Shown piece by piece: positions 24,213-33,526 of a stretch of DNA of 64,000 bases. The notes beneath the pieces are model-generated. The model ran no database searches, was not told where the DNA came from, and worked only from the letters and a program-made list of their open reading frames with translations. Origin of the DNA: Dyadobacter sandarakinus (GTDB lineage: Bacteria; Bacteroidota; Bacteroidia; Cytophagales; Spirosomataceae); the NCBI RefSeq assembly GCF_016894445.1, contig NZ_CP056775.1:3040001-3104000 (forward strand), written 5' to 3'. Position numbers and translations under genes: made by a program. The first letter of the stretch is position 1. Every line of letters begins with the position of its first letter.

Positions 24213-25127
24213 TCAGCGTGTATTTTTGTGCATAATCAGCTCCCTGCTGAGCATCGCGCCGGCCATAGTCCCTCCTGCTACAGACTGCGACACGGAGCGC
24301 ATCGAATTCACATTGTCGCCTGCCGCAAAAATCCCCGGGATAGTAGTTCTGTTGAATGCATCGACCTGTATAAAACCCTCGGGCGTATGGGCGCAGCCCA
24401 GTATCTGCGGGATGCTGCAATGCTGCTCAAAGGGAACCCGGGCATACAAGGCATCCAATGCCTGGCTAGTACCATCGGCAAGTTCCACTGAGGAAATGTA
24501 GCCATTCTTATGCACGATCTTACGAATGGGAGATTCGTTAAGGCGGATTTGATTTCTTGTTAGAAGTGCACGCTTTTCTGCGGAAATATTGGCTTTGCCC
24601 TGTGTAAAAAGCGTAAGTTGCCCCGCCCAGTTTCTGATAAATACCGCATGCTCGGCACCTTCATCCCCGTTCATCATGATGCCGGTTTGCTTACCCCGGT
24701 ATTCATATCCGTGGCAGTACGGACAATGGATCACAGAAATCCCCCAGCACTGCGACATACCCGGAATGTCGGGAAGCAAGTCACGGATACCGGTTGCAAA
24801 AAGAATTTTCCGCGCCTCAAAGGTGCTTCCGGACGTTGTTTTTACCACAAAATGATGGTCGTGCCCCTGCACCTTACTCACCTTGTCCTTCACGTGGTGT
24901 ACCGTCGGGTATTTCAGAATCTGTTGTAATGCCTCGGCCGCAATACCTGCCGGAGAAGAACCATCCTGGGTCAGGAAGTTATGAGAGTGGGGAGTCTGCC
25001 GGTTGCAGGGTTCTCCGCTGTCGATGATGACGACGGACTGTATCGCCCGGCCCAGTGACAATGCAGCTGAAAGTCCGGCATAGCTGCCACCGACGATCAC
25101 CACGTCGAGCATGTTGGATAGATTCAT
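24213..25127 (-). CDS. NAD(P)/FAD-dependent oxidoreductase, thioredoxin reductase-like
   Basis: 304 residues. An FAD-binding Rossmann motif is at the N-terminus (DVVIVGGSYAGLSAALSLGRA), a redox-active CxxC in IHCPYCHGYEYRG, and a C-terminal FAD motif GIFAAGDNVNSM. This is the low-molecular-weight thioredoxin reductase/GliT-like group. Single genes of this type often reduce small disulfides or oxidise dithiols rather than thioredoxin. No thioredoxin gene is adjacent. It is divergent from the plastocyanin fusion, with 258 bp between. Confidence 0.9.
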   Translation of the reverse strand: MNLSNMLDVVIVGGSYAGLSAALSLGRAIQSVVIIDSGEPCNRQTPHSHNFLTQDGSSPAGIAAEALQQILKYPTVHHVKDKVSKVQGHDHHFVVKTTSGSTFEARKILFATGIRDLLPDIPGMSQCWGISVIHCPYCHGYEYRGKQTGIMMNGDEGAEHAVFIRNWAGQLTLFTQGKANISAEKRALLTRNQIRLNESPIRKIVHKNGYISSVELADGTSQALDALYARVPFEQHCSIPQILGCAHTPEGFIQVDAFNRTTIPGIFAAGDNVNSMRSVSQSVAGGTMAGAMLSRELIMHKNTR

Positions 25128-25385
25128 TGGACAGGATTATTAGTATTCCGCTTAAGATTCGGATATGGTTGCAAAGTCATTCTAAAATCATTTACAATCA
25201 ATAAAAATTCCCGTATTCTACCTATTCCACAAATAAAACGATGTACTATATAGGTTGCACGTACACCCGGCAGCTTCCGTCTTCCCCGCTCCTCTCCCGC
25301 TGGATCCGGCATGATCAGTATAAGCCGGATTACAAGCTCTTTCAATTGACATATTATACGACTTTGCTATCCTAATTTCCACTGT

Positions 25386-28262
25386 ATGATACGCTTATTT
25401 TGCTTACTTACCGCTGCATTACTGGCTGAGGTTGCATTCATTCCGGCAGGTTTTGCACAAAAAAACAAGTCTAACGCAGCTGTTGACACTTCCAATGTTG
25501 ACCGCGATTATGCACTGGAAGCTACGATGCTGGGCTTTTTCGGGACCGACGGAGCCCGCAATCCAACCCTGCGGGCCAATAAGGGGGATAAGGTTCGCAT
25601 CAAGATCACCAATGGCGAGCTGATGACCCACGACATTTCTCTCGAAAAGCTGGGATTGAAAAGCAAGGTGATTCTCGAAAAAGGATCCAGCACCAGCATT
25701 ACCTTCACGGCCAAAGAAAGTGACACCTACTTCTGCTCTGTTCCTGGCCACCGGGCTGCGGGTATGGTAGGCAGTTTTGAAGTCGTGCAGGGTGAAATCA
25801 GCGACAAAACCATTGCAGGACAGCTTCCCCTGAAAAACGGAAAACCTTTAAACCTGAATTTTGAAACCGGTACGTTGCAGGACTGGACTGTGACCGGCGA
25901 AGCTTTCGCAAATGCAATCGTTTCCCAGGACCCTTCCCCTGTTCATGAAAAAGACATGCATATCGGCTTTGAAGGCACACACTTTATCAGCAGCGGCGGC
26001 TCGCTGAATGCCAGGCTTACCGGCACTCTTACCTCCGCATCTTTCAAGGTATCCCAGCCTTTTGCCGCTTTCCGTGTTTCCGGGGGTGCATTGCAGGATA
26101 CCCGCGTGGAACTTGTGCTGGCAGGCAGCGACAGCGTTATTTACGATATTACAGGTTCGGGAAGGGCCACTTTGCAGCCTGCGGTGGTTGACCTGCAGCC
26201 TTATCTGAATCAGGAAATTTTTATCCGCATTATTGATAACGAAACCGGAATTTCACAAATCCCCTACATTCCCCACGATAAATGGGCTCACATCAACTTT
26301 GACGACTTTCTTTTCTATCCCAGCCGGCCGGAGTTTCCCAATGAGCTCAAACAGAAGGACATTATTATTCTTCCGCCTCTGGATCCGGTCCTTCATGCGG
26401 GCTTATCGGGCGTAAAGGCTGCGCAGGCGATGACACCGCCAAAAGGCTTCAAGGTAACATTGGCAGCATCGGAACCCGAGGTTGTTAAACCCATCAGCTT
26501 TACCATTGATGCCCGGGGAAGGCTCTGGGTAGTGGAAGGACATACGTACCCGGTACGGGCACCCGAGGGACAGGGCCGCGATCGTATCCTGATCCTGGAA
26601 GACACCGATGGTGACGGAACGCTGGACAAGAAAAAGGTTTTTACCGAAGGTCTGAACCTGGTGAGCGGCATTGAGGTCGGTATGGGCGGAGTGTGGCTGG
26701 GAGCAGCACCCAACCTGATGTTTATTCCTGTGGATGCCAAGAATGACAAACCTGCCGGACCTCCACAAATTTTGCTGGACGGCTGGGGCCTGCACGATAC
26801 GCATGAGGTACTCAACAACCTGAGATGGGGACCTGATGGCTGGCTCTACGGAACGCACGGTGTGTTTACACATTCCAATGTAGGCAAACCCGGCGCACCC
26901 GATTCGGAGCGGACGAAGATCAATGCAGGCGTATGGCGGTACCATCCGACTATGCACAAGTTCGAAGTTTTTGCGGAAGGATCGAGCAATCCGTGGGGTA
27001 TTGACTTCAATGATTTTGGCCATGCATTTATTACTGTTTGCGTGATTCCGCACATGTACCACACCATCCAGGGGGCACGGTACCAGCGCCAGGCCGGCAA
27101 TCATTTCAATCCCTATACTTACGACGATATCAAAACCATCGGAGACCATGTGCACTGGGTGGGCGAGCGCGGGCCGCATGCGGGCAATTTCCGGTCGGCT
27201 TCGGCAGGTGGCGGACATGCCCATGCAGGAGCAATGATCTACCTGACCGACTCCTGGCCAAAGGAATACCGCAATGAAATTTTCATGAACAATATCAACG
27301 GTGCCCGGCTGAATGTGGATCATTTTGAAAAATCGGGCTCCGGCTACATTGCCTCTCACCGTCCTGATTTCATGGCCATGAACGATTCCTGGTCGCAGTG
27401 GCTCAACATGAAGTACGATGCCAGCGGATCGGTCTGGGCAATTGACTGGTACGACAAAAACCAGTGTCACAGCCCGAATCCCGACGTACATGACAAAACG
27501 ATGGGACGTATTTTTAAAATCACCAGTGACAATGATAAATGGGTGAAGGTTGATCTGAATGCCGCATCGGATTTGGAGCTCGTGAACTATCAGCTTCACC
27601 GCAATGAATGGTACGTGCGCCAAGCGCGGACGATCCTTCAGGAGCGTGGACCCAATAAGAAGGTGCATAAAGCATTGAAGGAAATACTGGCCAACAATCC
27701 GGACGAAACCCGCAAGCTGCGCGCACTATGGACGCTCCACGTGACGAAAGGACTGACTGAAAAAGAGCTGGAAGCCTTGCTGTCGAACCAAAGTGAATAT
27801 ATACGGAGCTGGGCGATACAACTGCTTGCCGAGGACAATGATGTCAGCCCCGAAGCCTTGAAGCAGTTCGCAGAAATGGCCCGTACGGATTCATCAGCAT
27901 TGGTCCGTCTGTACCTGACATCGGCCATGACGCGGCTTGTTCCCGCTCAGCGATGGGATGTTGTGGAAGCATTGATGCAGAAAGAAGAAGATAAAAACGA
28001 CCACAATCTGCCGCTGATGGTATGGTATGCTGCCGAGCCACTGGCTGCGGTGAACATGAAACGTGCATTGCAAATGGCTGAAAAAGCAAGATTACCGAAG
28101 ATCCTGCCTTACACCATCCAGCGGGTCGCAGCCATCAACACCGATGAGTCGAAAAAAATACTGGAAGAACTGAATCACAAGCTCGGCATGAACCATTCGC
28201 ACGAACATCATGAAACCCAGATGCTGCTGGGTACATTGCTTGGCGGCAGTAAAGTGAAATAG
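25386..28262 (+). CDS. Plastocyanin-like domain fused to a PVC-type membrane-bound dehydrogenase domain
   Basis: 958 residues with a signal peptide (MIRLFCLLTAALLAEVAF to GFAQ). Residues about 42-135 form a cupredoxin domain with likely type-1 copper ligands H82, C117, H122 and M127. Residues about 140-310 are beta-rich. Residues about 345-720 form a beta-propeller of the PVC-type dehydrogenase/glucose-sorbosone dehydrogenase group (GFKVTLAASEPEV, DGRLWVVEGHTYP-like, DTDGDGTLD, GPDGWLYGTHG). Helical repeats fill about 740-930. I see no haem CxxCH, which many relatives carry at the C-terminus; the copper domain may take over electron transfer. Likely periplasmic sugar or alcohol oxidation; substrate unknown. 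Confidence 0.82.
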   Translation: MIRLFCLLTAALLAEVAFIPAGFAQKNKSNAAVDTSNVDRDYALEATMLGFFGTDGARNPTLRANKGDKVRIKITNGELMTHDISLEKLGLKSKVILEKGSSTSITFTAKESDTYFCSVPGHRAAGMVGSFEVVQGEISDKTIAGQLPLKNGKPLNLNFETGTLQDWTVTGEAFANAIVSQDPSPVHEKDMHIGFEGTHFISSGGSLNARLTGTLTSASFKVSQPFAAFRVSGGALQDTRVELVLAGSDSVIYDITGSGRATLQPAVVDLQPYLNQEIFIRIIDNETGISQIPYIPHDKWAHINFDDFLFYPSRPEFPNELKQKDIIILPPLDPVLHAGLSGVKAAQAMTPPKGFKVTLAASEPEVVKPISFTIDARGRLWVVEGHTYPVRAPEGQGRDRILILEDTDGDGTLDKKKVFTEGLNLVSGIEVGMGGVWLGAAPNLMFIPVDAKNDKPAGPPQILLDGWGLHDTHEVLNNLRWGPDGWLYGTHGVFTHSNVGKPGAPDSERTKINAGVWRYHPTMHKFEVFAEGSSNPWGIDFNDFGHAFITVCVIPHMYHTIQGARYQRQAGNHFNPYTYDDIKTIGDHVHWVGERGPHAGNFRSASAGGGHAHAGAMIYLTDSWPKEYRNEIFMNNINGARLNVDHFEKSGSGYIASHRPDFMAMNDSWSQWLNMKYDASGSVWAIDWYDKNQCHSPNPDVHDKTMGRIFKITSDNDKWVKVDLNAASDLELVNYQLHRNEWYVRQARTILQERGPNKKVHKALKEILANNPDETRKLRALWTLHVTKGLTEKELEALLSNQSEYIRSWAIQLLAEDNDVSPEALKQFAEMARTDSSALVRLYLTSAMTRLVPAQRWDVVEALMQKEEDKNDHNLPLMVWYAAEPLAAVNMKRALQMAEKARLPKILPYTIQRVAAINTDESKKILEELNHKLGMNHSHEHHETQMLLGTLLGGSKVK

Positions 28263-28342
28263 CAGGGTAACCGGTCTATGCTCAGCATCAATTCCCTAAC
28301 TTAGCCGGATATTATGTTCCAGGCATTTATCCATTGATTGTA

Positions 28343-28783
28343 ATGATTAAAAAACTGATTTTTATTTTGATGCTCGCGCCGGCGATTGGTGCAGTGGCAC
28401 AGACTAGCCCTACCAGCCTGGGCTTTACCGGCCTCAATCACATCGCTTTACATGTGAAAGACATGCCTGCAAGCAAAAACTTTTACCAGAATATCATGGG
28501 CCTGGCACCAATAGAAGTGCCCGACAGTCTGAAAGCGATCAGGGGTTGGTTCAACACCGGAAACGGACAGATGATCCACTTGCTGGCAGGTCGCACCGAA
28601 CCCGTCGTGAATGATAAAAATGGCGGCCACTATGCTATTTTCGTACAATCCATCGCCAATGCGGAGCAATTTCTGACTGCGAAAAAGATCCCTTTTCACA
28701 AGCAGGTGCGGTTCGGGGGCGTGGTACAAATCTACTTTGCAGATCCGGACGGCTACCTGATAGAAATGAACGAAAAGAAATAA
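28343..28783 (+). CDS. Secreted VOC (glyoxalase-like) family protein
   Basis: 146 residues. The ATG at 28343 is used rather than an in-frame TTG three codons upstream. Signal peptide MIKKLIFILMLAPAIGAVAQ. One vicinal-oxygen-chelate domain follows: LNHIALHVKDMPASKNFYQNIMGL ... RFGGVVQIYFADPDGYLIEMNEK, with metal ligands H42-type and E at the end of EMNE. Exported VOC proteins are less common than cytoplasmic ones; substrate unknown. It is 80 bp after the plastocyanin fusion and may be co-transcribed. Confidence 0.85.
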   Translation: MIKKLIFILMLAPAIGAVAQTSPTSLGFTGLNHIALHVKDMPASKNFYQNIMGLAPIEVPDSLKAIRGWFNTGNGQMIHLLAGRTEPVVNDKNGGHYAIFVQSIANAEQFLTAKKIPFHKQVRFGGVVQIYFADPDGYLIEMNEKK

Positions 28784-28847
28784 CCGGTCGGACAGTTACC
28801 TTTTTCAATGTCTACGTCCAAAGGGTACATGCTTTTGTATCCTTCCT

Positions 28848-29552
28848 ATGACAGACCGAAGAAAGTATAATCCCCGGAGTATCCTCAGCTGGTTTGAAGA
28901 AGACCGGCCTAGGGAAAAGTTCACCAAAAAAGGAAGGTCTGCATTGTCGGATGCCGAGCTGATCGCCATCCTCATAGGCTCAGGTACGGTAGACCATTCG
29001 GCAGTGGATGTTGCCAAAATCATCATGAACTCGGTGGGTAACAACATCAATTCGCTCGCCAAGCTGAGTGTCAAAGACCTTAAAAAACACCGCGGCATTG
29101 GTCAGGCCAAGGCAGTGACCATCCTCGCTGCCCTGGAACTGGGCCGCAGGCGGAGCGACATCATTGCAGTCCAAAAACGCAAAATCTGCTGCTCGGAGGA
29201 TGTTTATGAGGAAATGAAGCCTTACCTGCTCGATAAACCCCATGAGGAGTTCTGGGTATTACTGCTCAACCGGGCCAACCATGTTACCCGCACTGCGCAG
29301 GTGGGCCTGGGCGGTGTTTCGGGTACGCCTGCGGATGTTAAAATGATCTTTAAGCTGGCTGTGGAACACCTGGCCAGTTCCATCATTCTCGTGCACAATC
29401 ATCCTTCCGGTCAGCTGATCCCCAGCCTGGCCGACAAGCGCCTGACCGAGCAGATACGGGAGGCGGGACGTATCCTTGACCTTCCCGTGCTGGATCACAT
29501 GATTTTTACAGATGCGGGCTATTACAGCTTTCGCGACTCTGAAGAATTCTGA
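28848..29552 (+). CDS. radC: RadC family JAB/MPN-domain protein
   Basis: 234 residues. An N-terminal helix-hairpin-helix region (DLKKHRGIGQAKAVTILAALELGRR) precedes the MPN/JAB domain with the JAMM-type metal motif LVHNHPSG (H183, H185) and D196 in SLADKRL. Length is typical of RadC. The historical DNA-repair assignment is weak; the family is often linked to competence and replication stress. The last codons abut the stop of the convergent DUF3298 gene. Confidence 0.95.
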   Translation: MTDRRKYNPRSILSWFEEDRPREKFTKKGRSALSDAELIAILIGSGTVDHSAVDVAKIIMNSVGNNINSLAKLSVKDLKKHRGIGQAKAVTILAALELGRRRSDIIAVQKRKICCSEDVYEEMKPYLLDKPHEEFWVLLLNRANHVTRTAQVGLGGVSGTPADVKMIFKLAVEHLASSIILVHNHPSGQLIPSLADKRLTEQIREAGRILDLPVLDHMIFTDAGYYSFRDSEEF

Positions 29553-30380
29553 TCAGAATATGTCTTTTCGGATGATGCCTTCGAGTGCCGTGTAGGGAAT
29601 GGTAAAATCAATGGCGCCGCGGGCATAGGGGGCAATTTCGTAGGGGTTGTAATAAAACCGCACCCCCTCGCGCGCAAAGATGTAGTTAAGAGGAAGTACA
29701 AATGTATGGTTGAGCAGGAAGTACCCCGATTGATCAAGATCGGCCTCCGGGCTTAGTTTTTCCACCTTCCTGAATTCTTTTTCAACAAGCTTTACCAGGG
29801 CAGCGGAGTCGGTCACGTAATCTTTCATAGGCCTTTCGATACCTGTTTTCCTGTCAAAAACATGAAAAGACCTGAAACTATTGGGATGTGCACCGCCCAC
29901 AAAAGACACCTCAAAAAGCTGATAGCACAATGCCTTTGAGGTTGTCATAAGGGTATCGCCTGTAAGCTCCATCATCCAGCAGCCTGGCGCATCGGGATTG
30001 GTTTTTTTGAAGCTTTTGTAATTGTTTTCAAAAACCTGAAAAGCTCCCGCTACACTTTCCAATGCCGCGGGATTACTTTTGATCAGATCAGGGTCACCAA
30101 AAGCATTGATTTTTTTAATCGTTTTCTGGTTCAGAACGCCGGACATTGTTTTGGCAAGCGTGTCTTCACCCGTCGGCTGCCAAAGGTTGAGCTTCACGTA
30201 AATGCCTGCATTGCTGACCGAGTCACAGCTGCCATATTGTTCATGCCTGACAGCACCTGCCAGCTTCCGATCCGCTGTTTGCACCTCTTCTTTCCGGGCC
30301 TGCCTGTTACAAGCCTGAAATACCAAACTCCACGAAACAAGCAGAAGTAACCCGAAAAAACGCATTATGTTAGGTATCAT
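29553..30380 (-). CDS. DUF4163/DUF3298-type lipoprotein
   Basis: 275 residues with a lipoprotein signal (FFGLLLLVSWSLVFQAC, lipobox FQAC). The middle (GSCDSVSNAGIYVKLNLWQP) and C-terminal half (SFVGGAHPNSFRSFHVFDRKTG ... LPLNYIFAREGVRFYYNPYEIAPYARG) match the DUF4163 plus DUF3298 pair seen in RsiV-like proteins. RsiV binds lysozyme, but that role is not shown for Bacteroidota members. Its ATG overlaps the stop of the LytTR regulator as TAATG, so translation is probably coupled. A start five codons further in (MRFFG) is also possible. Confidence 0.82.
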   Translation of the reverse strand: MIPNIMRFFGLLLLVSWSLVFQACNRQARKEEVQTADRKLAGAVRHEQYGSCDSVSNAGIYVKLNLWQPTGEDTLAKTMSGVLNQKTIKKINAFGDPDLIKSNPAALESVAGAFQVFENNYKSFKKTNPDAPGCWMMELTGDTLMTTSKALCYQLFEVSFVGGAHPNSFRSFHVFDRKTGIERPMKDYVTDSAALVKLVEKEFRKVEKLSPEADLDQSGYFLLNHTFVLPLNYIFAREGVRFYYNPYEIAPYARGAIDFTIPYTALEGIIRKDIF

Positions 30381-31114
30381 TATAGGCTCATCAATTCTTT
30401 GAAACGGATCGCCTGCCTTCGCGAGATCTCGATTTTATCGCCGCCTTGCAGGGTTACCAGCAATCCCCCGCTAAACCAGGGCTCAATTTTCTCCACCCAG
30501 TTCAGGTTGATGATATGCTTGCGGTTGGCACGGAAGTACGTGATCGGATCAAGGCGTTCTTCGAGGTTGTTCAGAGATTTGAGCACCAGTGGTTTCTGAT
30601 CGTCAAAATGCAGGCGTACATAGTTGCCCATGGATTCGAAAAGGCGGATTTTACCCAATTTTACAAACCAGCATTTCTCGCCATCTTTTACAAATACCTG
30701 GTCATCGGCTCCGAGTACCTTCCCGGCGCGTTCTTCGGAATGCACGTGTACTTCCGGGTGCGACTGGTTTTCCTCGATCCGCTGGATCGTATCTTTCAGT
30801 CGCTCATTATCAATGGGTTTCAGCAGGTAATCCAGTGCATTATACTCAAATGCCTTGATCGCATATTCGTCATAGGCAGTGGTAAAAATAACCTCTGGCG
30901 TCTTCCCCTCGATGGCAGAAAGCAGCTCAAAACCGTTTCTTCCGGGCATCTGAATGTCGAGAAAGAGCAGTTCGGGCTGCAACTGGTCGATCAGCGTGAG
31001 CGCCTCATCCGCATTCGACGCCTCGCCTACAATCTCAATTTTGGTATAAGGTTCCAGAAGCCGCTTCAATTCATTGCGGGCAAGTCGCTCATCATCAACA
31101 ATAAGTGTTCTCAT
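30380..31114 (-). CDS. LytTR family response regulator
   Basis: 244 residues. The receiver domain (1-115) has the acidic pocket in LIVDDERLAR, the phospho-acceptor Asp in LLFLDIQMPG, and the Lys in YLLKPIDN. The LytTR DNA-binding domain is at about 140-240 (VKLGKIRLFESMGNYVRLHF ... YFRANRKHIINLNWVEKIEPW). It is the partner of the LytS-type kinase 39 bp upstream. The pair is a standard Bacteroidota two-component system; targets unknown. Confidence 0.95.
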   Translation of the reverse strand: MRTLIVDDERLARNELKRLLEPYTKIEIVGEASNADEALTLIDQLQPELLFLDIQMPGRNGFELLSAIEGKTPEVIFTTAYDEYAIKAFEYNALDYLLKPIDNERLKDTIQRIEENQSHPEVHVHSEERAGKVLGADDQVFVKDGEKCWFVKLGKIRLFESMGNYVRLHFDDQKPLVLKSLNNLEERLDPITYFRANRKHIINLNWVEKIEPWFSGGLLVTLQGGDKIEISRRQAIRFKELMSL

Positions 31115-31153
31115 GGCATATAAGTTAGGAATAATGAAATTTTAGATTTTCGC

Positions 31154-32221
31154 CTAGTTACCCGACTTGCTTTCCTCTCCTGCCGCCATCACACTTTCGG
31201 ACAACATCGGGATTTTTACCTCAGAGCAAACCACACCTTCTTTTTCCTGAAAAATCCGGAAAGAAGCACCTTTCCCGTACAGGATGGACAGTCGCTCGGC
31301 CGTATTTTTAAGCCCTACCCCACCCGACTCCGTAGTACCAAGCTGGCCCGAGTTCATGATGTGGATGACGAGCAGGTCATTGTCAATATCGCACTGAAGA
31401 TCAATAAAACCCCCTCGTACTTCCTTCGACACGCCGTGCTTGATACCGTTTTCAACCAGGGTCTGCAGCATCATGGGCGGCACCTGCCAGTAAATAGCCT
31501 GCGGGTTGGTTGTGATGGTATATTTCAGACGGTCTTCATAGCGGACTTTTTCCAGTTCAAGGTAATCTTCAACCGTGCGGAGCTCCTCCTGCAGATCAAC
31601 TGTTTTGCGGCGATCGGCGAGCAGGGAGTTGCGCAGTATGTTCGACAACTGCGTAATGCTCAGCTGCGCCTTCGAGGGATCTTCATACACCAGCGCCCGG
31701 ATGCTGTTCAATGCATTGAATGTAAAATGGGGATTGAGCTGCGAGCGCAGCACTTTGGCTTCGGCCTCCCGCATGGACATTTTCAGCATAATCTTCTCAT
31801 ACCCCGCAAGCCGTGTTTGCTCAATGTAATGGTACACGGTATAGGAAAGAATCCACGCAAGCAGGTTTTTGCACCAGTTGGCATAATACCCCCAAAAAAC
31901 GAGCGGCTGATTAAGCAGGTTGTATTCGAGCACCTCCCGATCCATGGGCTGGTTCACCAGCGTCATGATCAGTCCAAGCAACAGTACCGAGCCGATTACC
32001 CGCAGCGCCAGCCGGGGCAAAGGAAGCGATGACCAGTTCCATCGCCTGATGACCAGCCTGTAAACATGTGTAAGACAGATTCCGAGCAGAATATTGGCGA
32101 TGGCCGTGTAGAAAACGCTCAGTTCAAATCCGAATTCGAGTGCGTAGGGTACGTATTCGAACATAACCAGGAGGGTCCACCCCAGGATCTGAAGAGTCCA
32201 GTAAATCCTCCTTTTGGACAT
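31154..32221 (-). CDS. LytS/YehU-type sensor histidine kinase
   Basis: 355 residues. Four predicted membrane helices occupy residues 5-145 with no extracellular sensor domain. The His_kinase domain has the phospho-acceptor in LRSQLNPHFTFNALNSIRAL, followed by a HATPase domain (PPMMLQTLVENGIKHGV, GVGLKNTAERLSILYG). The start MSKRRIYW is used because the residues of the longer frame are not conserved-looking. Operon order is kinase, regulator, lipoprotein. Confidence 0.93.
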   Translation of the reverse strand: MSKRRIYWTLQILGWTLLVMFEYVPYALEFGFELSVFYTAIANILLGICLTHVYRLVIRRWNWSSLPLPRLALRVIGSVLLLGLIMTLVNQPMDREVLEYNLLNQPLVFWGYYANWCKNLLAWILSYTVYHYIEQTRLAGYEKIMLKMSMREAEAKVLRSQLNPHFTFNALNSIRALVYEDPSKAQLSITQLSNILRNSLLADRRKTVDLQEELRTVEDYLELEKVRYEDRLKYTITTNPQAIYWQVPPMMLQTLVENGIKHGVSKEVRGGFIDLQCDIDNDLLVIHIMNSGQLGTTESGGVGLKNTAERLSILYGKGASFRIFQEKEGVVCSEVKIPMLSESVMAAGEESKSGN

Positions 32222-32328
32222 GAAATTTCGGTTACGCTGAATATTTACGACAATGCGCAAATGTAAAGGCAGGTACCGGCCGGCTCACCCGGAATACACC
32301 AAAGGAACTGTCTCTACACAAGCGGCCT

Positions 32329-32973
32329 TTACAAAGTTTGGGGAATTTCGAGAGAAAGCAAATGCGTGATGTCATTGGATACTTCCAACTCAAACTTTCC
32401 GGTGTCGTAAGCGTAGTTGATTTTGTATAGACAAAGATTGCTGTGCTCATACTGGTCCATCTTTTCAAGCGGCTGCTCAAAAAGCGTGGTCAGCAGCACC
32501 CGCATGGCGCGGCCGTGCATGGCCACCAGGATATTGCGCTCGTGCGGACGCGAAAGGATCGTATTGATGACGGAAATCTGCCGCTCGCGGACCTGCACGG
32601 GGCTTTCTCCTTCTTCGGCAGCCAGGTCTACCTGACCGTTGCGCCAGGCAGTCACGAGTTCGCGATAGTAATTGTTATCACCCGTGTTGGGCTCGCGGCC
32701 TTCACGTATTCCCCATGAAATCTCATTGAGGCCTGCATAACTTTCGTGAGGGATCCCCTGCCTGATGAACCCGCGGACAGTCTGATGTGTTCGCTTTAAG
32801 TCGGAAGTATATATTTTATCAAAAGGAACATGCTGGTAAGCATTGAAGAACGCGGCCGCCTGGGCTTCTCCCCATTCGTTAAGCAAAGAATCAACCCCGC
32901 TTCCCTGAACTACGCCTCTGCGGTTAAAATCGGTTTCACCGTGGCGAATGAGGTATATCGACTTCCTTTTCAA
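32329..32973 (-). CDS. Histidine phosphatase family protein
   Basis: 214 residues with the phosphoglycerate-mutase-like signature YLIRHGETDFNRRG (catalytic His 10), second catalytic His in LVAMHGRAMRVLL, and Glu in GLNEISWGIREG. The start codon is TTG at 32973; no ATG lies upstream in frame. Likely a cytoplasmic small-molecule or phospho-sugar phosphatase; substrate not predictable. Confidence 0.9.
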   Translation of the reverse strand: MKRKSIYLIRHGETDFNRRGVVQGSGVDSLLNEWGEAQAAAFFNAYQHVPFDKIYTSDLKRTHQTVRGFIRQGIPHESYAGLNEISWGIREGREPNTGDNNYYRELVTAWRNGQVDLAAEEGESPVQVRERQISVINTILSRPHERNILVAMHGRAMRVLLTTLFEQPLEKMDQYEHSNLCLYKINYAYDTGKFELEVSNDITHLLSLEIPQTL

Positions 32974-33057
32974 TATTTTGTATTATTTAAATATTATTTT
33001 TTCAAATACCTTGTTTCTGATTCACAGGACTGATACAAATTTATACATTTTTTAGAT

Positions 33058-33483
33058 ATGTTTAACACTTCGGTAACGATTGAAACGCTCCATGAACTCG
33101 GCAGGCACACGATCGCTCATCGTATTGGAATAGAATTTACGGAGATTACCAGTGATTACCTGATTGCCAGAATGCCCGTGGATGCACGCACCCACCAGCC
33201 CTTTGGCATTCTGCACGGAGGAGCCTCCGTGGTACTGGCTGAAACGCTGGGCAGCATTGCTTCCTACCTCGTCCTGCCCGATCCGTCAAAGCAGCATGCG
33301 GTGGGACTGGAAATCAATGCGAACCATCTGAGGCCTGTCCGCGAAGGATTTGTATACGGAAAAGTGACCGCCATCCACGTGGGACGTACCACACATATCT
33401 GGGATATCCGGATTACCAATGAAGAACAGAAACTGGTATGCATAAGCCGGCTTACCGTCGCTATTGTAGATGCCGATCGTTAA
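33058..33483 (+). CDS. Hotdog-fold acyl-CoA thioesterase (PaaI/MenI-like)
   Basis: 141 residues with the hotdog active-site signature HQPFGILHGGASVVLAETLGSIAS, where the Gly-Gly-containing loop and Glu are typical of DHNA-CoA thioesterase and PaaI types. It is 43 bp upstream of the isochorismate synthase gene, so a role as 1,4-dihydroxy-2-naphthoyl-CoA hydrolase in menaquinone synthesis is likely. A general acyl-CoA thioesterase is the alternative. Confidence 0.88.
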   Translation: MFNTSVTIETLHELGRHTIAHRIGIEFTEITSDYLIARMPVDARTHQPFGILHGGASVVLAETLGSIASYLVLPDPSKQHAVGLEINANHLRPVREGFVYGKVTAIHVGRTTHIWDIRITNEEQKLVCISRLTVAIVDADR

Positions 33484-33526
33484 AGTTATTTTGCATCCAT
33501 TACCCAAGAGTAACCCCAAAACTTGA

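Noticed and set aside
26403..27668. A 421-codon frame antisense to the plastocyanin-dehydrogenase gene
   Set aside because: It lies fully inside a well-supported gene and is rich in His, Cys and Arg as mirror frames usually are.
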